A DNA stretch of 64,000 nucleotides from Spirodela intermedia. Taxonomy: Eukaryota; Streptophyta; Magnoliopsida; Alismatales; Araceae. How positions within the stretch are numbered: the stretch's first letter is position 1; every line of letters begins with the position of its first letter. The stretch is taken from assembly GCA_902729315.2 (NCBI GenBank), contig LR746267.1, positions 7,380,424 to 7,444,423 of the forward strand, in the 5' to 3' direction. Under the pieces are notes generated by a model that saw only the letters and a list, made by a program, of their open reading frames with translations, searched no databases and was not told the DNA's origin. The position numbers and the translations under genes were made by a program. Shown in pieces: positions 1 to 12,345 of the stretch.

Positions 1-1253
1 CCTCGTCCGCCGCTGAAATGAAATTATGATTCCGAAGTCGGGTGTTCTAGTAATTTTCCGATCTTGGGGGTGGCGGTTAATGGGAGAAGGAGGTGTTGGG
101 CCTCCCTGGTGGGCCCTTGGTGTCTTCTTCTACCCTTAATGGGCCAGATTTCCCATGTGGGCCATAACCCCTCCTTCCCTTTCGGGAGGAACACCCCATA
201 TCTTGGGCCTGGAGATCATTTCGGCTGCTTAGACATTATTACCACGCCCCCCCCCCCCCAACCCCCCAATCTTCCTCTCTCATCCTCCTCTGATTAGTAT
301 AGAGAGAGAGAGAGAGAGCCGTTGGGCGGATTATTCCATCACACTAATTTTGGAAGGCTTTTGGTGGGCACTTTCTAGAACTATGATGGTCCAAGCGTAG
401 GGCTGTCAACGGGCCGGGCCCCAGCTGGGGTGTCCTTCACAAGTCTCAGATCCGAATTGAAGCCCGGAAATTCAGAGATAGAGGGAGATCTAATGGGCTT
501 CGAGCTGGGTTATGGGTCCATTAAAAGCTCGCAGGGAGGATTTGGTCACCAGGAGTGGCGGCCACTGAGGAAGCACATGGAGGACATTGCCTTGGAAGGA
601 CCAGCCGGAAGGTGTCGGTGAAGCTGTTCGAGGCTTCGTGTTTGGAAGAGGAAGGGAACTGCGGCGAGATCCGCAAGGCGATCTCTTCTCATGGCAGGTG
701 CCGCCAGCCGTTCGTCTTCTATATCTACATAATCAGCAGCCATAGAGGATGGAGTCTATCTTCTGGCAGGAGGGTCCAGTTCAGGCAAACGATAGAATCA
801 CTAGATTCTCTTTCTCTCTCCATAGTTGAGGGGGGGTGGAGCTTGCGGGTTAGGTCGTGGCGGTGGTAGGGGGTCAACCGCAGGGATTGTCTATACAAAT
901 TAGGGTTTAAAGTTTCTTCCAGCCATCGCTCTGGAAACGATGGCCACGTGCTCGAAGATGGGATCGAACTAGATAGAATCATCGATCTGCATTGGGGCCG
1001 ACTGTAAATAAAGGGTAAAGAGGACGAACCATCTGGAGCTTCTTCTCGGGAAACGGGATTAATCGCCTCTGCTAGATCTACTTATCAGGGTTTTCTGAGG
1101 TCGATAGAGTGATGTTCATCATCGACGGGTGAAAGGAAGAATGGTGCTCAGAAGGCGGGGGAGGAGATGCAGTCGGTGATGCCCAATATCACCGGCATCT
1201 TCAGCAGTAGCATCACATTTTCCAATAACAGAAAGACAATTAGTATAGCTTCT
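1..1253. other. Intergenic, promoter-like left edge
   Basis: No convincing gene. The first 210 bases hold five TGGGCC motifs, then a run of C (about 247-259) and an (AG)9 tract at 301-318. Around 540-720 there is a short open stretch with a WRPLRK-like string that does not resolve into a known family. The region probably serves as promoter for a gene beyond the left edge, plus the 3' side of the minus-strand gene starting at 1254. Confidence 0.5.
97..209. promoter_or_regulatory. Cluster of five TGGGCC (site II) motifs
   Basis: TGGGCC occurs at 97-102, 110-115, 140-145, 158-163 and 204-209. Site II elements (TGGGCY) are TCP-bound promoter elements typical of plant ribosomal-protein, mitochondrial and cell-cycle genes. 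Five copies in 113 bp suggest a housekeeping promoter. No gene within the window starts here, so the target probably lies to the left on the minus strand. That assignment is inference. Confidence 0.5.
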
Positions 1254-1898
1254 TCATTCGACATCAAAGCCCTTGTCCTGAAGCTCTGCGATGACCTCGT
1301 TCCTCATTCTCAGCCACAGCTTCTGTGCCTCCTGATCGAACTTCTTCGTCTGGAGCTGCTTCTGGAAGTTGTCGGAGTCCTTCCCGGAGTCGACGAATCC
1401 CTTGGGGCCGATGGTGGTGCCCAATGCGCCGCCGCTGCGGATGAACTCCTCCATGGCGTCTTGATCTCCCGGGTACGGAAATCGCCGCCGCTCGTACAGG
1501 TGGGCCATTTCTTTCTCCTCCTGGGGAGGAGAAGGAGACAACTAGATCGAAGCTTTCCTCCCCGGAGAGTATGCCCAAGAACGGATAGAGTCATGGACGG
1601 CTCACCTTGGGCCGAGGCTTGAGGGTGAACCATCCTAGCGGGGAGGTCTCATTCCAGAGCCAAGCCAATCCGAAAACGGTGTAAGTGCAGATGAGAGCCT
1701 TCCCGATCTGCTTCCAGAAGTAATAATCCTCCTTCCCCAGCCCGATTTTACTGAATTCGGCGTCGAATCCGGATAATTGGAAAACGGTGATAATCTAATA
1801 CGGAAATAAACGGGAAATAGTTTCCCTAAGAGGAAGGAAATCAATGAGCAGAAGGGCTCTCACGCCAGAAATTTCTGAGTGTCGTGAAGCTTGCTCAT
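1254..1898 (-). CDS. Conserved small plant membrane protein, probably organellar
   Basis: Three exons on the minus strand: 1898..1864, 1750..1606 and 1520..1254, giving 148 codons plus stop. All junctions are GT-AG and keep the frame: donor CTGGC|gtgaga, acceptor ttcag|TAAAATC, donor CCCAAG|gtgagc, acceptor ccccag|GAGGAG. The product has a short N-terminus, one hydrophobic segment at about residues 29-44 (CTYTVFGLAWLW), a WFTLKPRPK turn and a charged hydrophilic C-terminal half ending FDVE. Single-pass topology with a basic flank recalls small accessory proteins of mitochondrial inner-membrane complexes. I recognise it as a conserved plant family but cannot name a function. The first exon is only 35 nt and rests on splice logic, so the start is the least certain part. 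An ATG at 1508 would give an 84-residue protein without the membrane segment. Confidence 0.75.
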
Positions 1899-2744
1899 TG
1901 GGATTAGGGCTCTGAAGAGCTGGGATCTTCTGTTCTGCTTTCCCTCAGGTTCGGCCAGGCGGATTCAAAGGGGGGCTTCCGTGTGCTCGAGATCACCTTC
2001 TTCTTCTTCTCAGAGTTGGGGGATGCCCTTCCAGACTAATTCATAAGATATGATCATATTAGAAGGGATAACGCTCAAGTAACGAGCAGAGAGTTGAAGG
2101 GGCTGGTTACTGGTTTTCTGTCGTCCAGGAACCGGGTAGGACAGATTAGGGCAGACGATGGATGGCTCCTAGTTCCTATGCCCAGGAACTCACCGATAGG
2201 AAAACGGTCGCGAGAGCGCCTACCTGGATCTCCGCGCAATCAGGACAGCGGGGAGGGCAGCGGCGAGTCTGGGAGGACAAACAAAAAGAGGGCCGATCCT
2301 GGCAAACAGAGTTTAACCTGCTTCTCTCTCTCTCTCTCTCCTCCCTTTCTTTCTCTCTCTATATCCCCCTCTCTGCCTCAGCGTCCTGGTACCCCTGCGG
2401 CCGCTCCATCTGGTTGATGCTCGATGACCAATCACATTTATTGGCTCCTAATTTCTCATAATAGCGTCAGACATTAGAAATGAAATCAAAACTTGTCATA
2501 TTTTTAGATAACCAGAAAGAACACAGAAGCTTGCTCAAAACTGGACGCTAGTGATTATCAGGGGACGATGAAAACTTGCTGCGCAATAATAGCCGAGAAA
2601 AAAAAATCCGAGCCTCTACTGGTAGATTTTTTTTTCATGAAATCCAAGAACTCCATTATTTCTCAAGTCCGGGATCTTCTCCCAGAAGAGGGCTCTCTCT
2701 CTCTCTCTCTCATCTTTAGAAGAATTCTCTGTTGCAGTTTCCGT
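1899..2744. other. Intergenic between two minus-strand genes
   Basis: This holds the 5' flank of the small membrane-protein gene and the 3' flank of the oxidoreductase. Two pyrimidine tracts (2323-2342 and 2693-2711) and A/T runs are visible. No coding sequence is supported. Confidence 0.5.
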
Positions 2745-3994
2745 TCAGACTCCGACCTCTGCCGGTAGAAAACCCTTGTCGATGGACGCCTTCACGGCGT
2801 CCAGCACCAGCTGGGTCTTCCTCGAGATCTCCGGCCACTTTCTCTCCGGCTTCAAAGATCCGCCCTTGATGCCCCCCACCAGTCGGGAGAACTCCGCCAC
2901 CATCAGCGCCTCCTGCGGCAGCTCCGCGTCGACGACGCGCTCGCCGGGTTTGCTCCGCCAGCCGGTCACGAGCTCCGTGAAGGCGGCCTCCGAGGAGAAA
3001 GCGAAGGAGGCGCCGCCCTCAGCGAAGGGGATGATGAAGTCGCTCAGTCGCAGGGTTCCTCTGGTTCCCGTCACCGACAGCTCCATTGTCAGGTGGGAGA
3101 GAAAGGAACCATGGAGGGTCGCCATCTTCCCGTCTTCCCACTGCAGAGAGGCCCCGAAGGAAAGGATCACGCCCGCATCATTCGTGACCAGGCCGCGGTG
3201 GGCCACCGCCGTCGCCGGCAGCCCGTAGCCGGCAGCCCAGAGGGCGGCGCGCGCGCAGTACCAGCCGACGTCCCCGAGCGCTCCGAGCGCGTCCAGATCG
3301 GGCTTCACTCTGATGTCGTTCTTTAGGAAGTCGTCGTCCGCCCGGAAGGTGAAGATGCTGCTCACCTGCCCACAGGAACCCAGCGAGTAACACCTCAAAA
3401 TCGTAGTCCATTTCTTGCGGATTTCAAGAGAAGATTATGAGAGATTCGTCTTCAATTTACCGATCTGAGGTCGCCGAAGAGGGCAGGGTCGGAGAGGAGG
3501 CGGCGCATCTCGGCTGTGCGGGGATGGTGTATCCACATGGTGGTGTCCATGAACTGGACGCCGGCGGCGGCGCAGGCGGCAAGGATCTTGTCCAGATCGG
3601 CGGCGCACAGCGCCGTTGGCTTCTCCAGGAGCAGGTGCTTCCCCTTGTCCGCCGCCGCGACCGCCCAGGGGAGGTGGAGGCTGGTGGGCAGCGGCATGTA
3701 GACGGCGTCGACTTTGGGGTCGTCGAGGACCTCCTCGTAGCTGCCGTAGGCGGCGACGGCGGCAGGGTCGAGGTCATTCTCGGCGAGGAACCGGCGGGAT
3801 TTCTCGCCGGAGCGGCTGCCCACGGCGGCGATAGAGGCGTTGGGGGCCATTCGGATGGCGCGGGAGACCTTGCGGGCGATCTCGGCGCACCCCACGATGC
3901 CGAACCGCACCGCCGCCCCGTCCCCTCCTCCTCCCTCTGCCGTCGCCGCCACAGATGCTGCCACCACCGACGCCGCCGCCGCCGCTGTCGTCAT
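2745..3994 (-). CDS. GFO/IDH/MocA family NAD(P)-dependent oxidoreductase
   Basis: Two exons, 3994..3461 and 3365..2745, joined in phase 0 (TCG|gtaaat to gcag|GTGAGC), give 384 residues, close to the usual length of this plant family (At4g09670-like). After a low-complexity Ala/Gly N-terminus the Rossmann fold begins with FGIVGCAEIARKVSRA (about residue 29). The EKPTAL motif and then the DTTMWIHHPR segment follow, as in dimeric dihydrodiol dehydrogenase/glucose-fructose oxidoreductase relatives. The C-terminal half carries KNDIRVKPDLDALGALGDVGWYC, which forms part of the substrate pocket. The substrate is unknown; an oxidoreductase acting on a sugar or other small polyol is the general expectation. 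There is no clear transit peptide, so the cytosol is likely. Third positions are very GC-rich. Confidence 0.92.
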
Positions 3995-4225
3995 CGTTCT
4001 CCCGGATTGGGCGCGGAACCGGAGCTTGCCACCCGGTGCTTGTTCTTCTGATTAAATAAAACATCTTATCGAATTAATGGATAAATTGGTCAGGTTAAAC
4101 AAAATTAATGAAAATGGCATAATCGATGAGCGAAGTATTCTTTTTCAAGGGTGAAGCAACTTATATATAAATGTAAATATAAGTATTATTTAGTCCATTA
4201 GTCGGATTACTATAAAACTATTTAT

Positions 4226-4469
4226 TTAGGGATCTGAGGATAAAGGCCGGTGGAGAGAGGAGGAGAAGCTCAGGGCACCGCGTGTCCGGCGGGGGCCATG
4301 CTGACTGACACGGGCAGCGACTACGTGCCTCGTCGAGCGCCACGGCCGCGCTCGATAAGAAGAGAGATGGAGGCGCGGCCGCCGGACATCCCGCCACCTT
4401 CCTCTCTCTCTCACTCTCTCACTCTCTAACTCTCTGTGTGGCGGTCTGAAGCAGCTTGCGTTGCCCGGT
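4226..4469 (+). promoter_or_regulatory. sHSP upstream region
   Basis: A TATAAA lies at 4211-4216, about 255 bases before the start codon, which would imply a long leader. A pyrimidine-rich leader (about 4400-4432) precedes the ATG. I looked for nGAAnnTTCn heat-shock element arrays and saw no perfect one, only GAA/TTC blocks with wrong spacing near 4133-4149. Confidence 0.3.
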
Positions 4470-5120
4470 ATGGCTTCTCTGGTGCCGTGGGGAGGAACCC
4501 GCGGGTGGGAGTACGACCCCTTCGCCATGGACGTCTGGGACCCCCTCGACCTCCGCCGCGGCGGCGGCACCGCCTGGCCCTCGTGGGACGTCGGCGGCCT
4601 GCTGGGCCGCGCCGGAGAGGAAGGCGACGACACCCTCGCCATCGCACGCACCTTCGTCGACTGGCAGGAGACCCCCGAGGCCCACATCTTCCACGCCGAC
4701 GTCCCCGGTGCGTAGTCATCATCTAGAGAGCGAAATAAAGAAGAGAGAGATCGAGAGAGGAAGATGGCGTCGTCTTCTTCTTCTGTGTGTTTTCCTGAGC
4801 TTTCCTTCTCTTGTGTGTGTATGGGTGGTGGTGAAGGAGTGAAGAGGGAGGAGCTGAACGTGCATGTGGAGGACGGGAACATACTGCAGATAAGCGGGGA
4901 GAGGACCAGGGAGGAGGAGGAGAGCACCGACACGTGGCACCGGGCGGAGAGGCGGCGCGGCAGCTTCCTCCGCCGCTTCCGGCTGCCCCTCGACGCCGAC
5001 ATGGACGCCGTCCGCTGCTCCCTCGACCACGGCGTGCTCACCGTCACCGTCCCCAAGAGGGAGGCAGCCGCCGTCCCCCGAACCATCCATGCCGTCGACA
5101 TTGCCACCGCCGGCGACTGA
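4470..5120 (+). CDS. Small heat shock protein (HSP20), class I-like, with an intron
   Basis: Exons 4470..4707 and 4837..5120 encode 173 residues. The N-terminus has the cytosolic class I signature ([12 protein letters not shown], then [12 protein letters not shown]). The alpha-crystallin domain starts at the splice point ([17 protein letters not shown]) and includes [23 protein letters not shown] and the GVLTVTVPK block. The C-terminal AVDI is the IXI/V-type anchor that docks into neighbouring subunits of the oligomer. It acts as an ATP-independent holdase in cytosol or nucleus. The 129-nt intron (4708-4836, gtgcgt...gaag) carries an in-frame stop, so splicing is required. Most plant class I sHSP genes lack introns, which makes this copy unusual. 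There is no organelle-targeting extension and no SKL end. Confidence 0.9.
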
Positions 5121-5952
5121 TCCTCGCATCTCTACCGTCCATTTAGAGCCGCGACCACTTTTATGTACGTTGTGTACATATATATGCATGTAATACACGT
5201 GTAGATAAATAACTCCCCCTCCCCTTCTCTTATCATGTACCTCGAATGCACGGTTCAATCCCACTCTCAGGTTCCCAAGGAGGTTACCCCATATCATGTC
5301 CGCGTAAAAAACTAAAATTAAAAATAAAAACAAATTATGTTTTAAGAATACATTTTTACAATATTTATTTATAATAATTCAGCGTTTTAGATTAGTAAAA
5401 TTCATTTATGACGGTTCATGCACGCGGAAATTCTTTTAATGAAAAATCGAAGAATGTTATTTCGTCTCGTGGTGCCTGTCCAATAAAGTTATTGAAAATA
5501 CCACTAATAGAAATACGATAAGTGTTCAGCTCGCGTGTGGACGAGTAATTACATTTACGGAAATATTAATAAAAATAAATAAATATATTTTTTTCATTTA
5601 AATGTAACTTCATTCTAAGAGATTTTTTTTGGTGTTTAATACATATGCACACCGATTTTAAATAAATTATAAGTTTTAAAAATAATATTATTTATTAAAT
5701 AATAGTGGGCTAGTTTGGGCCGAACGAGTCAGCATCCCATGTGATCCGTTGAGAGGAGTAGATGAACCAGGTTCTTGCAAAAACATTCGTCCCATATACG
5801 TCATGGGCCATGGCAAGATCTAACCCGCTTGCGTAGGCCCATCGACTCGTCGTCTTCGTTTTCTCTGATAGGAAGCGAGGTGATCGAACGGAGCGGGGGC
5901 GGGCGGGGTTTGAGCTCCCCGCACAGAGAGCTCGAGATCTTCGTCTTTTGGT
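5121..5952. other. AT-rich intergenic
   Basis: This holds the sHSP 3' flank and the SWC4 promoter side. The centre (5280-5700) is AT-rich with no open frame. Closer to SWC4 the sequence becomes GC-rich, with a TGGGCC at 5805 and GGCCCA at 5837, consistent with a housekeeping promoter. Confidence 0.5.
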
Positions 5953-8900
5953 ATGGACGCAAAGGATATCCTCGGCCTCCCCAAGAATTCCATCTCCTCA
6001 GCACCTCAGGAGAAGCGGCCTCGCCCACCGAAGGAGTCCCAGAGGAAGCCCGATGGCGTCTCCAGGGAGGTACTCATCCCACTCGTAACCTCCGCTTCCT
6101 TTCCGTCTGTCTCGGTCTGTTTGTCTCTCTCATTTCCTTCCCTCTCTCTCTCTCTCTCTCTCTCTCCCGGCCTCACGTTCACCCCCATTCTCCCTTCATT
6201 TTGGGTGAACTCCGAGTTAACTAACTTTATATCGGGGCATCTAGGTTTATGCGCTCACGGGAGGGATGGCGCCGCCGCTCATGCCCGCCATAGATGTTTC
6301 GCTCTTGAAAAGGAAGCAGCAGCAAGCCGAAGAGAAGGTAGGCATCTGTTAACCTGAGTAAGTGGCCAAATTCGTCTCTCTGAATGCTTCGAGGGAGTGG
6401 CGAGAGATCGGAGACTAGGGTTACTGACCATGGTCCTACTGTAACTGTTTGAATTTCGAGGGTAAGATGGGCTTTATTTTCAGTTTAGTAGTTCATTTGG
6501 GGTCAAATTAGTTTTTAGGAAGCGCGTAACGGAATTTACGTAATGGCTCCAGCCTTTTGAGAGGGGGTGAAATATTTTGTAGCAGATCGTATTTTATCAC
6601 AGTTGCATGAGCATGTATGTTTGTTCGCTTTGAATTCATCATTTTCCCTAGTAGGGAGCAAAGGGATGAAAATTAGGACTCCAGAAGGGGTTATCTTTGA
6701 AGAGTGATTAGGAAAAAAATCTGGAGCTGGATTGGACTCTTCGACCTTAGGCCTTTGAAGAAATGTCTTCTGGTTTCCGTGGCCGACATCAAAGGCTCTT
6801 CTTTCAGGAAGTAAATCCTCTGGTTTTATGTCTCTCCAAATAGGCGAAAAGTCTTGTTGATATCTTTTTACTAGCCAACATTTGCGTTTCTTTCGAGATT
6901 TTTTTCTCTACCAACCACCCCATTTAAATGTGGACTCATGGATCGTCATCCCATTGCGACTGTAAGGATCCGATCATTGACGATTGATTCATAGATGTTA
7001 AGTATTTCCATACGTCAGCCAAATAATATTCAACTAATCTTCTTATTTCTAATGAATTTCATTCAGTCACATACTAGGAGAATTTTGAGGGTTGCATTCA
7101 GATGAATTAATTCCATCACGCTCTACAATATTCTTCATCATAAGTGCAAATTAAGTATTTTCCCATGAAGGCACCATTTTGTCTTTTGTTCATCTTCAAC
7201 CTCTTATTTCTACTTCTTGCTGAATACATTTTTTTTCATTTTGGTTTCCACGAAATCTCTTTTATATCGAAGATTCTATCCTGACTCTCCCAATGATTCC
7301 GCCCCGTTTTGTGGTTCTCCATTTATCATTTGATATCAACTGTACATGGAGGAATTTTGTCGCTACAGTGGATTTGAAACCCATAAACCTTTTCAGAGTC
7401 TTAAAGACTTCTCAGCCTCAGAAAAAAACTACATTGAGCTCTCGAAGATATCGATTCTGGCACAATATTTGTCCTTGGATAAAAACTGGAGAATTCACAA
7501 GATGGTCGTTTTTGTTTCTGTTTTAACGATTTTCTATCTCTTAATGGAGGCTACAATTTGTTTCCATCTTCAAGCCTCCAAATCCACTTCTCTAACGAAT
7601 TTTTTTATCTTAAAGTTCCTTATGGGTCTACTTAAATCTTTCCAGGCAGATGAGAGGTTTCTTTTGCAGAAATGTAACCTTTGTTCTATTCTTCCCATCT
7701 GAGAGTGGCATCTGTGAAAGCAGATATAGCAGAGAGGAGTAAAAGAATGTCATGGATGAAGAATGGAAAAGAAAAGAGAAAGATAACTTATGACTGCTGA
7801 TGGCAACTCTCCCCTCTTCTTCACCATTTTCTGTCCTTGCACTGGTACTGTTCAGTGCATGCGAATAGAAGAAGTGCAACTTACTTTCTCAGAGAAGAAC
7901 CTGTATGCTAATGGATATGATCTTCAAGCTTATTTCATAACCTGGTGTATTATAACTTTGATGTACTCGAGCTTATTCTTCGATTAGAATAGCTGGAATG
8001 CAAATTTTTCTTTTGAACTCGGGAATGCAAGATTCAGTTAACTGGTTTCTACAGCTCGAAGATCAAGTTCCTGTGATGTATCTAGTTTTCACAATCTGCA
8101 TAACAACTATTTCAATTAATGTTCGACATAAAATTTTAAACCCATATTATTGGAAATTGGTCATTTCTGATCCCAGTTGGTTGATTTGATTGCAGTTAGC
8201 CCTGGCTAACCTGACTTGTCTCCCCCTCGTAGTAGACAAAGACATAAAATTGTTGCAGTTGTATTAAGTACTCATTTAGCCATTGAGTTAGGAATCTTGA
8301 TAGGTCAGCCTCACCTTATCTGATTAAGTTAAAGGTTTTGATTATTTTGCCCTTATAGTTATAAACATTATGCACCTTGAATATCAACATAGCTAAAATG
8401 GAAAACTTTATCAGGGAACTTTGATGATTCGGATGACCCAAAACCACTGTTTCTGTGCAGCCATAAATGATATGATGGATAAATAATAAGCCAGTTAATA
8501 ATTTAAAATCGTTTTACTTTTCAGAAGCCTTGGCCTGACTAATTGTGAGTAGGTATCATAGGGAATAATTACATACTTCACCCGAAGTATTTTTCGCCCG
8601 TTCATAAATAACGTGACGAACATGACATAAACCATTCAGTACATGGTGTTTAGATAAAGGATGTATTATTTTTCCAGAAGCCCAGCTGTCGCTAGTCATT
8701 AAGTGGTTAGATGGGGAACTAATTGTGTACATTCTCTAAGTTATAGAATTTCTGTTTCTTTTATTAACGTTGAAATTGACAGAGTTATACTCATCCTTGT
8801 AAATTTTTCCCGCATTCAAACATGCTAACAATCTGATTATGAATGCACAGGTAACATGGCAGTGGCTACCTTTTACCTCCTCTGCTCGAGCAGATAATCT

Positions 8901-11900
8901 ACAGCTTTATCATTGGGTATGTTTTGGATTTGCTTCCATTACATGATGAATTCCAGTTTCACTCTGTTCATATTGTATGGTGGTTGCTTGTTCATTGATG
9001 TTGATGCAACAATGTTCAGGTTCGTGTTGTAAATGGGGTTCCTCCAAGTGGTGATTATTCTTTTGCCAAGTTTAACAAGGTTGACATTACTTCAGTGCAT
9101 ATTTTATCTTGTAATATTATTTCAATATGTGCTTTACTGTGGTCTAATAAATCCTCCCTATCCCTAATCTTATTTTCCTGAACTTTATGACTTTTAGACG
9201 TGTAAATTTTCAATATGCTTTATCTGCAGTCTGTCGATATACTCAAGTACACAGACGAGGAGTATGAGAAGTTTTTGACTGATCCTGTAGGTACAGTTCC
9301 CTTATTGATTTAAATCTGTCGTTTTCTGTTTGCTGAATTCCTCTTAATTATAGTATATACATGATTCTTGATATTTTTATTCTACTGTTGATAACCTTGT
9401 GAAAATCATTTTCCAAATATCTTCTTCCACTTTTGCTTTCTATCAATCTATTGTGCTTCTGTTGAAGATTGATCTAAAGTGAGCTGTCTTGTTGGAGCTC
9501 ATTGAGGCTGCAGGATGAAAAATCATGCAAGCAGAAGGTGACGTCTATTGGGAATCTAAAAAATTATGACATTCAATATTGTTAAAATTCAGTGTCAAAG
9601 TAAGGGATGTAGAGCGACCTTCTCTTTTCCTGAACATTAGATGTATCTTTTTCTGTACAATATAATCTATGCGCAATGGAACGGTATGCATCCTCCCCCA
9701 CTATCCTTTTCATGAAAACAATTGTTGAGTAATAAAGAAAACAACCGGAACTTTCAATACCACAACCTATCCCTTAGAAAAAAAAAGAGATTGACGTATA
9801 CTATGTTATCTGGTTTATGTTGTCTTTTTTTGGTGTGATTTCAGATTTTAATAGTACGGTTAAGTCTTTGAATATCTTGATCTTCTCTCTTGTGAAAGTT
9901 TAACTTTGATACTGGTTTAGACATGGACCAAGGAAGAAACAGATCAATTGTTTGACTTATGTGAGCGGTTCGATCTCCGGTTTATAGTAATAGCTGATCG
10001 GTTTCCACATATGCGAAGCGTTGAAGAATTGAAGAATCGTTACTATGCTGGTACTGTACCGATCCTTATTTGTCTTCCGCTGTTTTTTATGCACTCTAGG
10101 CTAATCCTGACGTCCTGGTAAATCATTCAGCTACCTTGCTATCGCAGCTATATTTTTGGATAAAATGCATGTCTAGACAATGGTTCCAAGAAAATTCAGA
10201 TAACCTGGGTTTTACAGATATGCCCTTGCTGATTGGAGATGTGTGTTGATCGTGGTTATTTACTACACGCAGAAGTTTCAAAACCACCGTCCTAATTATC
10301 TGTTTCCGCTTACAGTTTCCAGGGCTCTTCTGATCTCCAGGGCACGATCTCCCGGAGATGTTTCTGGCCATCCACTTGTCAAGGTATGTGTTTTCAATTC
10401 GGATTATTTACGATTTTGGTTCTAGTCTTATTTGACCCATGATTCTGGGTATGTCAGCCTCTTCGATTAAACTGTTAGATGATGCTCATTTTCTTCCCTA
10501 ATATTCTTCTTAGGAACCCTATATTGCAGCAATTGAAGTCGAGCGGAAGCGTGCATTGGGTTCCTTGCTATCTCAGACAAAACAACTGGAGCACAGAGAT
10601 GCTGAGGTCTGCACCACACGCACACACGCACGCACATAAATTTATATTTAGTGATGATTTTTTGGATTATTTACCATTTAGAGGATTATTATTTATTCTC
10701 TCTTTAGTGACAAGGTTTTTTTTATTATGTATTTCTCCCTAACTCCAGATTATTGCTGAAGCTAAAAGAATAGCAGAGTCATGGCTGAATAATAAGGTTG
10801 GTAGGCTTTGTGCATATGTGGCATTGATGTCCATTTTGGATCTTTTTCTCGACTGTAATGATCGATCATGTAATTTCTGGGATTTCTGCATAGTGGCCAG
10901 ATCCTCTATTTCTTTTAATTAATGTTTGATGATCCTTTTTTGTCCTTTTTTTATCCTTTCCCATTTAAACTATTTCCTGGGCACAATTTATAATTTCTGT
11001 TCCTTGATTTCAAGGCTGCTGATGGAGCGGAGCCAGTCAGTGCTGCTTTTGATTCCGAAGGCGTCAGTAAGGTCAATGCATTGGCTGAATCTGGCACTCC
11101 TGGCGTTCTACCCGCGCCTGGAGCTGCTGCTGCTGCTCCAATTGGCGCAGCAGATGGCGCATCGACTCCGTCATCTCTTCGGATGGTAGGCCATGAAAAA
11201 CATCTCTGTCAACACTGCGCTGATGATTCTGAATTTAAGCATTCATTCCTGAGCTTCCCAGAAATAGAATGATGCATCCTGCGTTTTCAACGCCTTAATC
11301 CCTTCTATTTATCTCGAACCTTTCAGCTTGGGGTGTACTTGAGGACGAACGTACTGGACCAGATGGTGCAGGCGGCGAACTCATCAGCTGGACTGAGGAC
11401 CATCAAAAGGGTTGACCAGACATTGCAGGATCTTGGGGTTTGTGCCGTTCCTTCCCTTCAAGATTATGGCTCACTAAAAATATTGCGCTGACTTTTGTTG
11501 GAATTATCGCGTGGAAAATGCTGCCATTGGTTTTTGATAATCTGTGGTCTTGAGCGCTGGATGCTGGGGCTTGGAAGCTCTGAAGATTGAATCCTTGGGA
11601 TCAATCATTTGAGCTTTCTTCTCATGCTCAGTGTGAAAACATTATGATTCCTGTAAATAATATATCATTACCTTCATAAGAAAATCCACGACGCATTCAT
11701 TTCTCCGGTTCTTTTCAGGTCAACATCAAGCCGAAGGTCCCCACCAAATCAGTCTGTGCCGAGCATCTTGAGCTTCGGAAAGAGATTCTCACCTTGCTGG
11801 GTCTGCAGAAACAGGTTTTTTTCTTTGACGGGTTTCGCTTATTATTATTATTTAATTAGTTTAATGGGCTTATTTTGTATAGTTTTTCCCCTCTTAACTT

Positions 11901-12299
11901 TGGCTAATTTTTATTTTCTTCTGTCATCAGTTGCAGTACAAAGAATCAGAAGTATCCGGGAACCGTGACAGCCATGCCGAGATTCCGAGCACTCCCAAGG
12001 CAAGTGATGATGGCCTCAGATTTCCGTGTTCTCGATATTCCGAGCTCATCTGATTTTGGAAGTCTGCGTTGACATCATCGGATTCCTCTGACCCGTGATT
12101 CTGAACAGCGTTCTCACCGCGCCGATCAAGACAAGGCATTCGTCCCCGAGTCCGCCGGTTTCGGAGGTATTGCGATGAAGGCTCAGGCCGATGATTGTGT
12201 TCTCATTGTTCGAAGCAAGGATCATCTCTTCATTACATTTTCATTCCTGATGATTTTCAGGGGAGAGGCCTGGGAAACGCGACAACAGGCGGAAGGTAG

Positions 12300-12345
<46 letters not shown>

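Noticed and set aside
540-720. Possible cytochrome P450 fragment (WRPLRK string)
   Set aside because: Spacing to the following motifs is wrong, the match needs a frame change, and no other P450 motif such as the haem loop is nearby.
1508-1633. Upstream ATG giving an MVHPQASAQ frame in the small membrane-protein gene
   Set aside because: After splicing it is out of frame with the conserved protein. The other frame through the same exon encodes the membrane segment and joins correctly to exon 3.
3437-4051. Plus-strand open frame of about 200 codons
   Set aside because: It lies antisense to exon 1 of the oxidoreductase and is open only because of high third-position GC.
5248-5265. T-loop-like word (GGTTCAATCC) suggesting a tRNA
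   Set aside because: No acceptor, D or anticodon arms could be placed around it. I found no tRNA or rRNA gene in the window.
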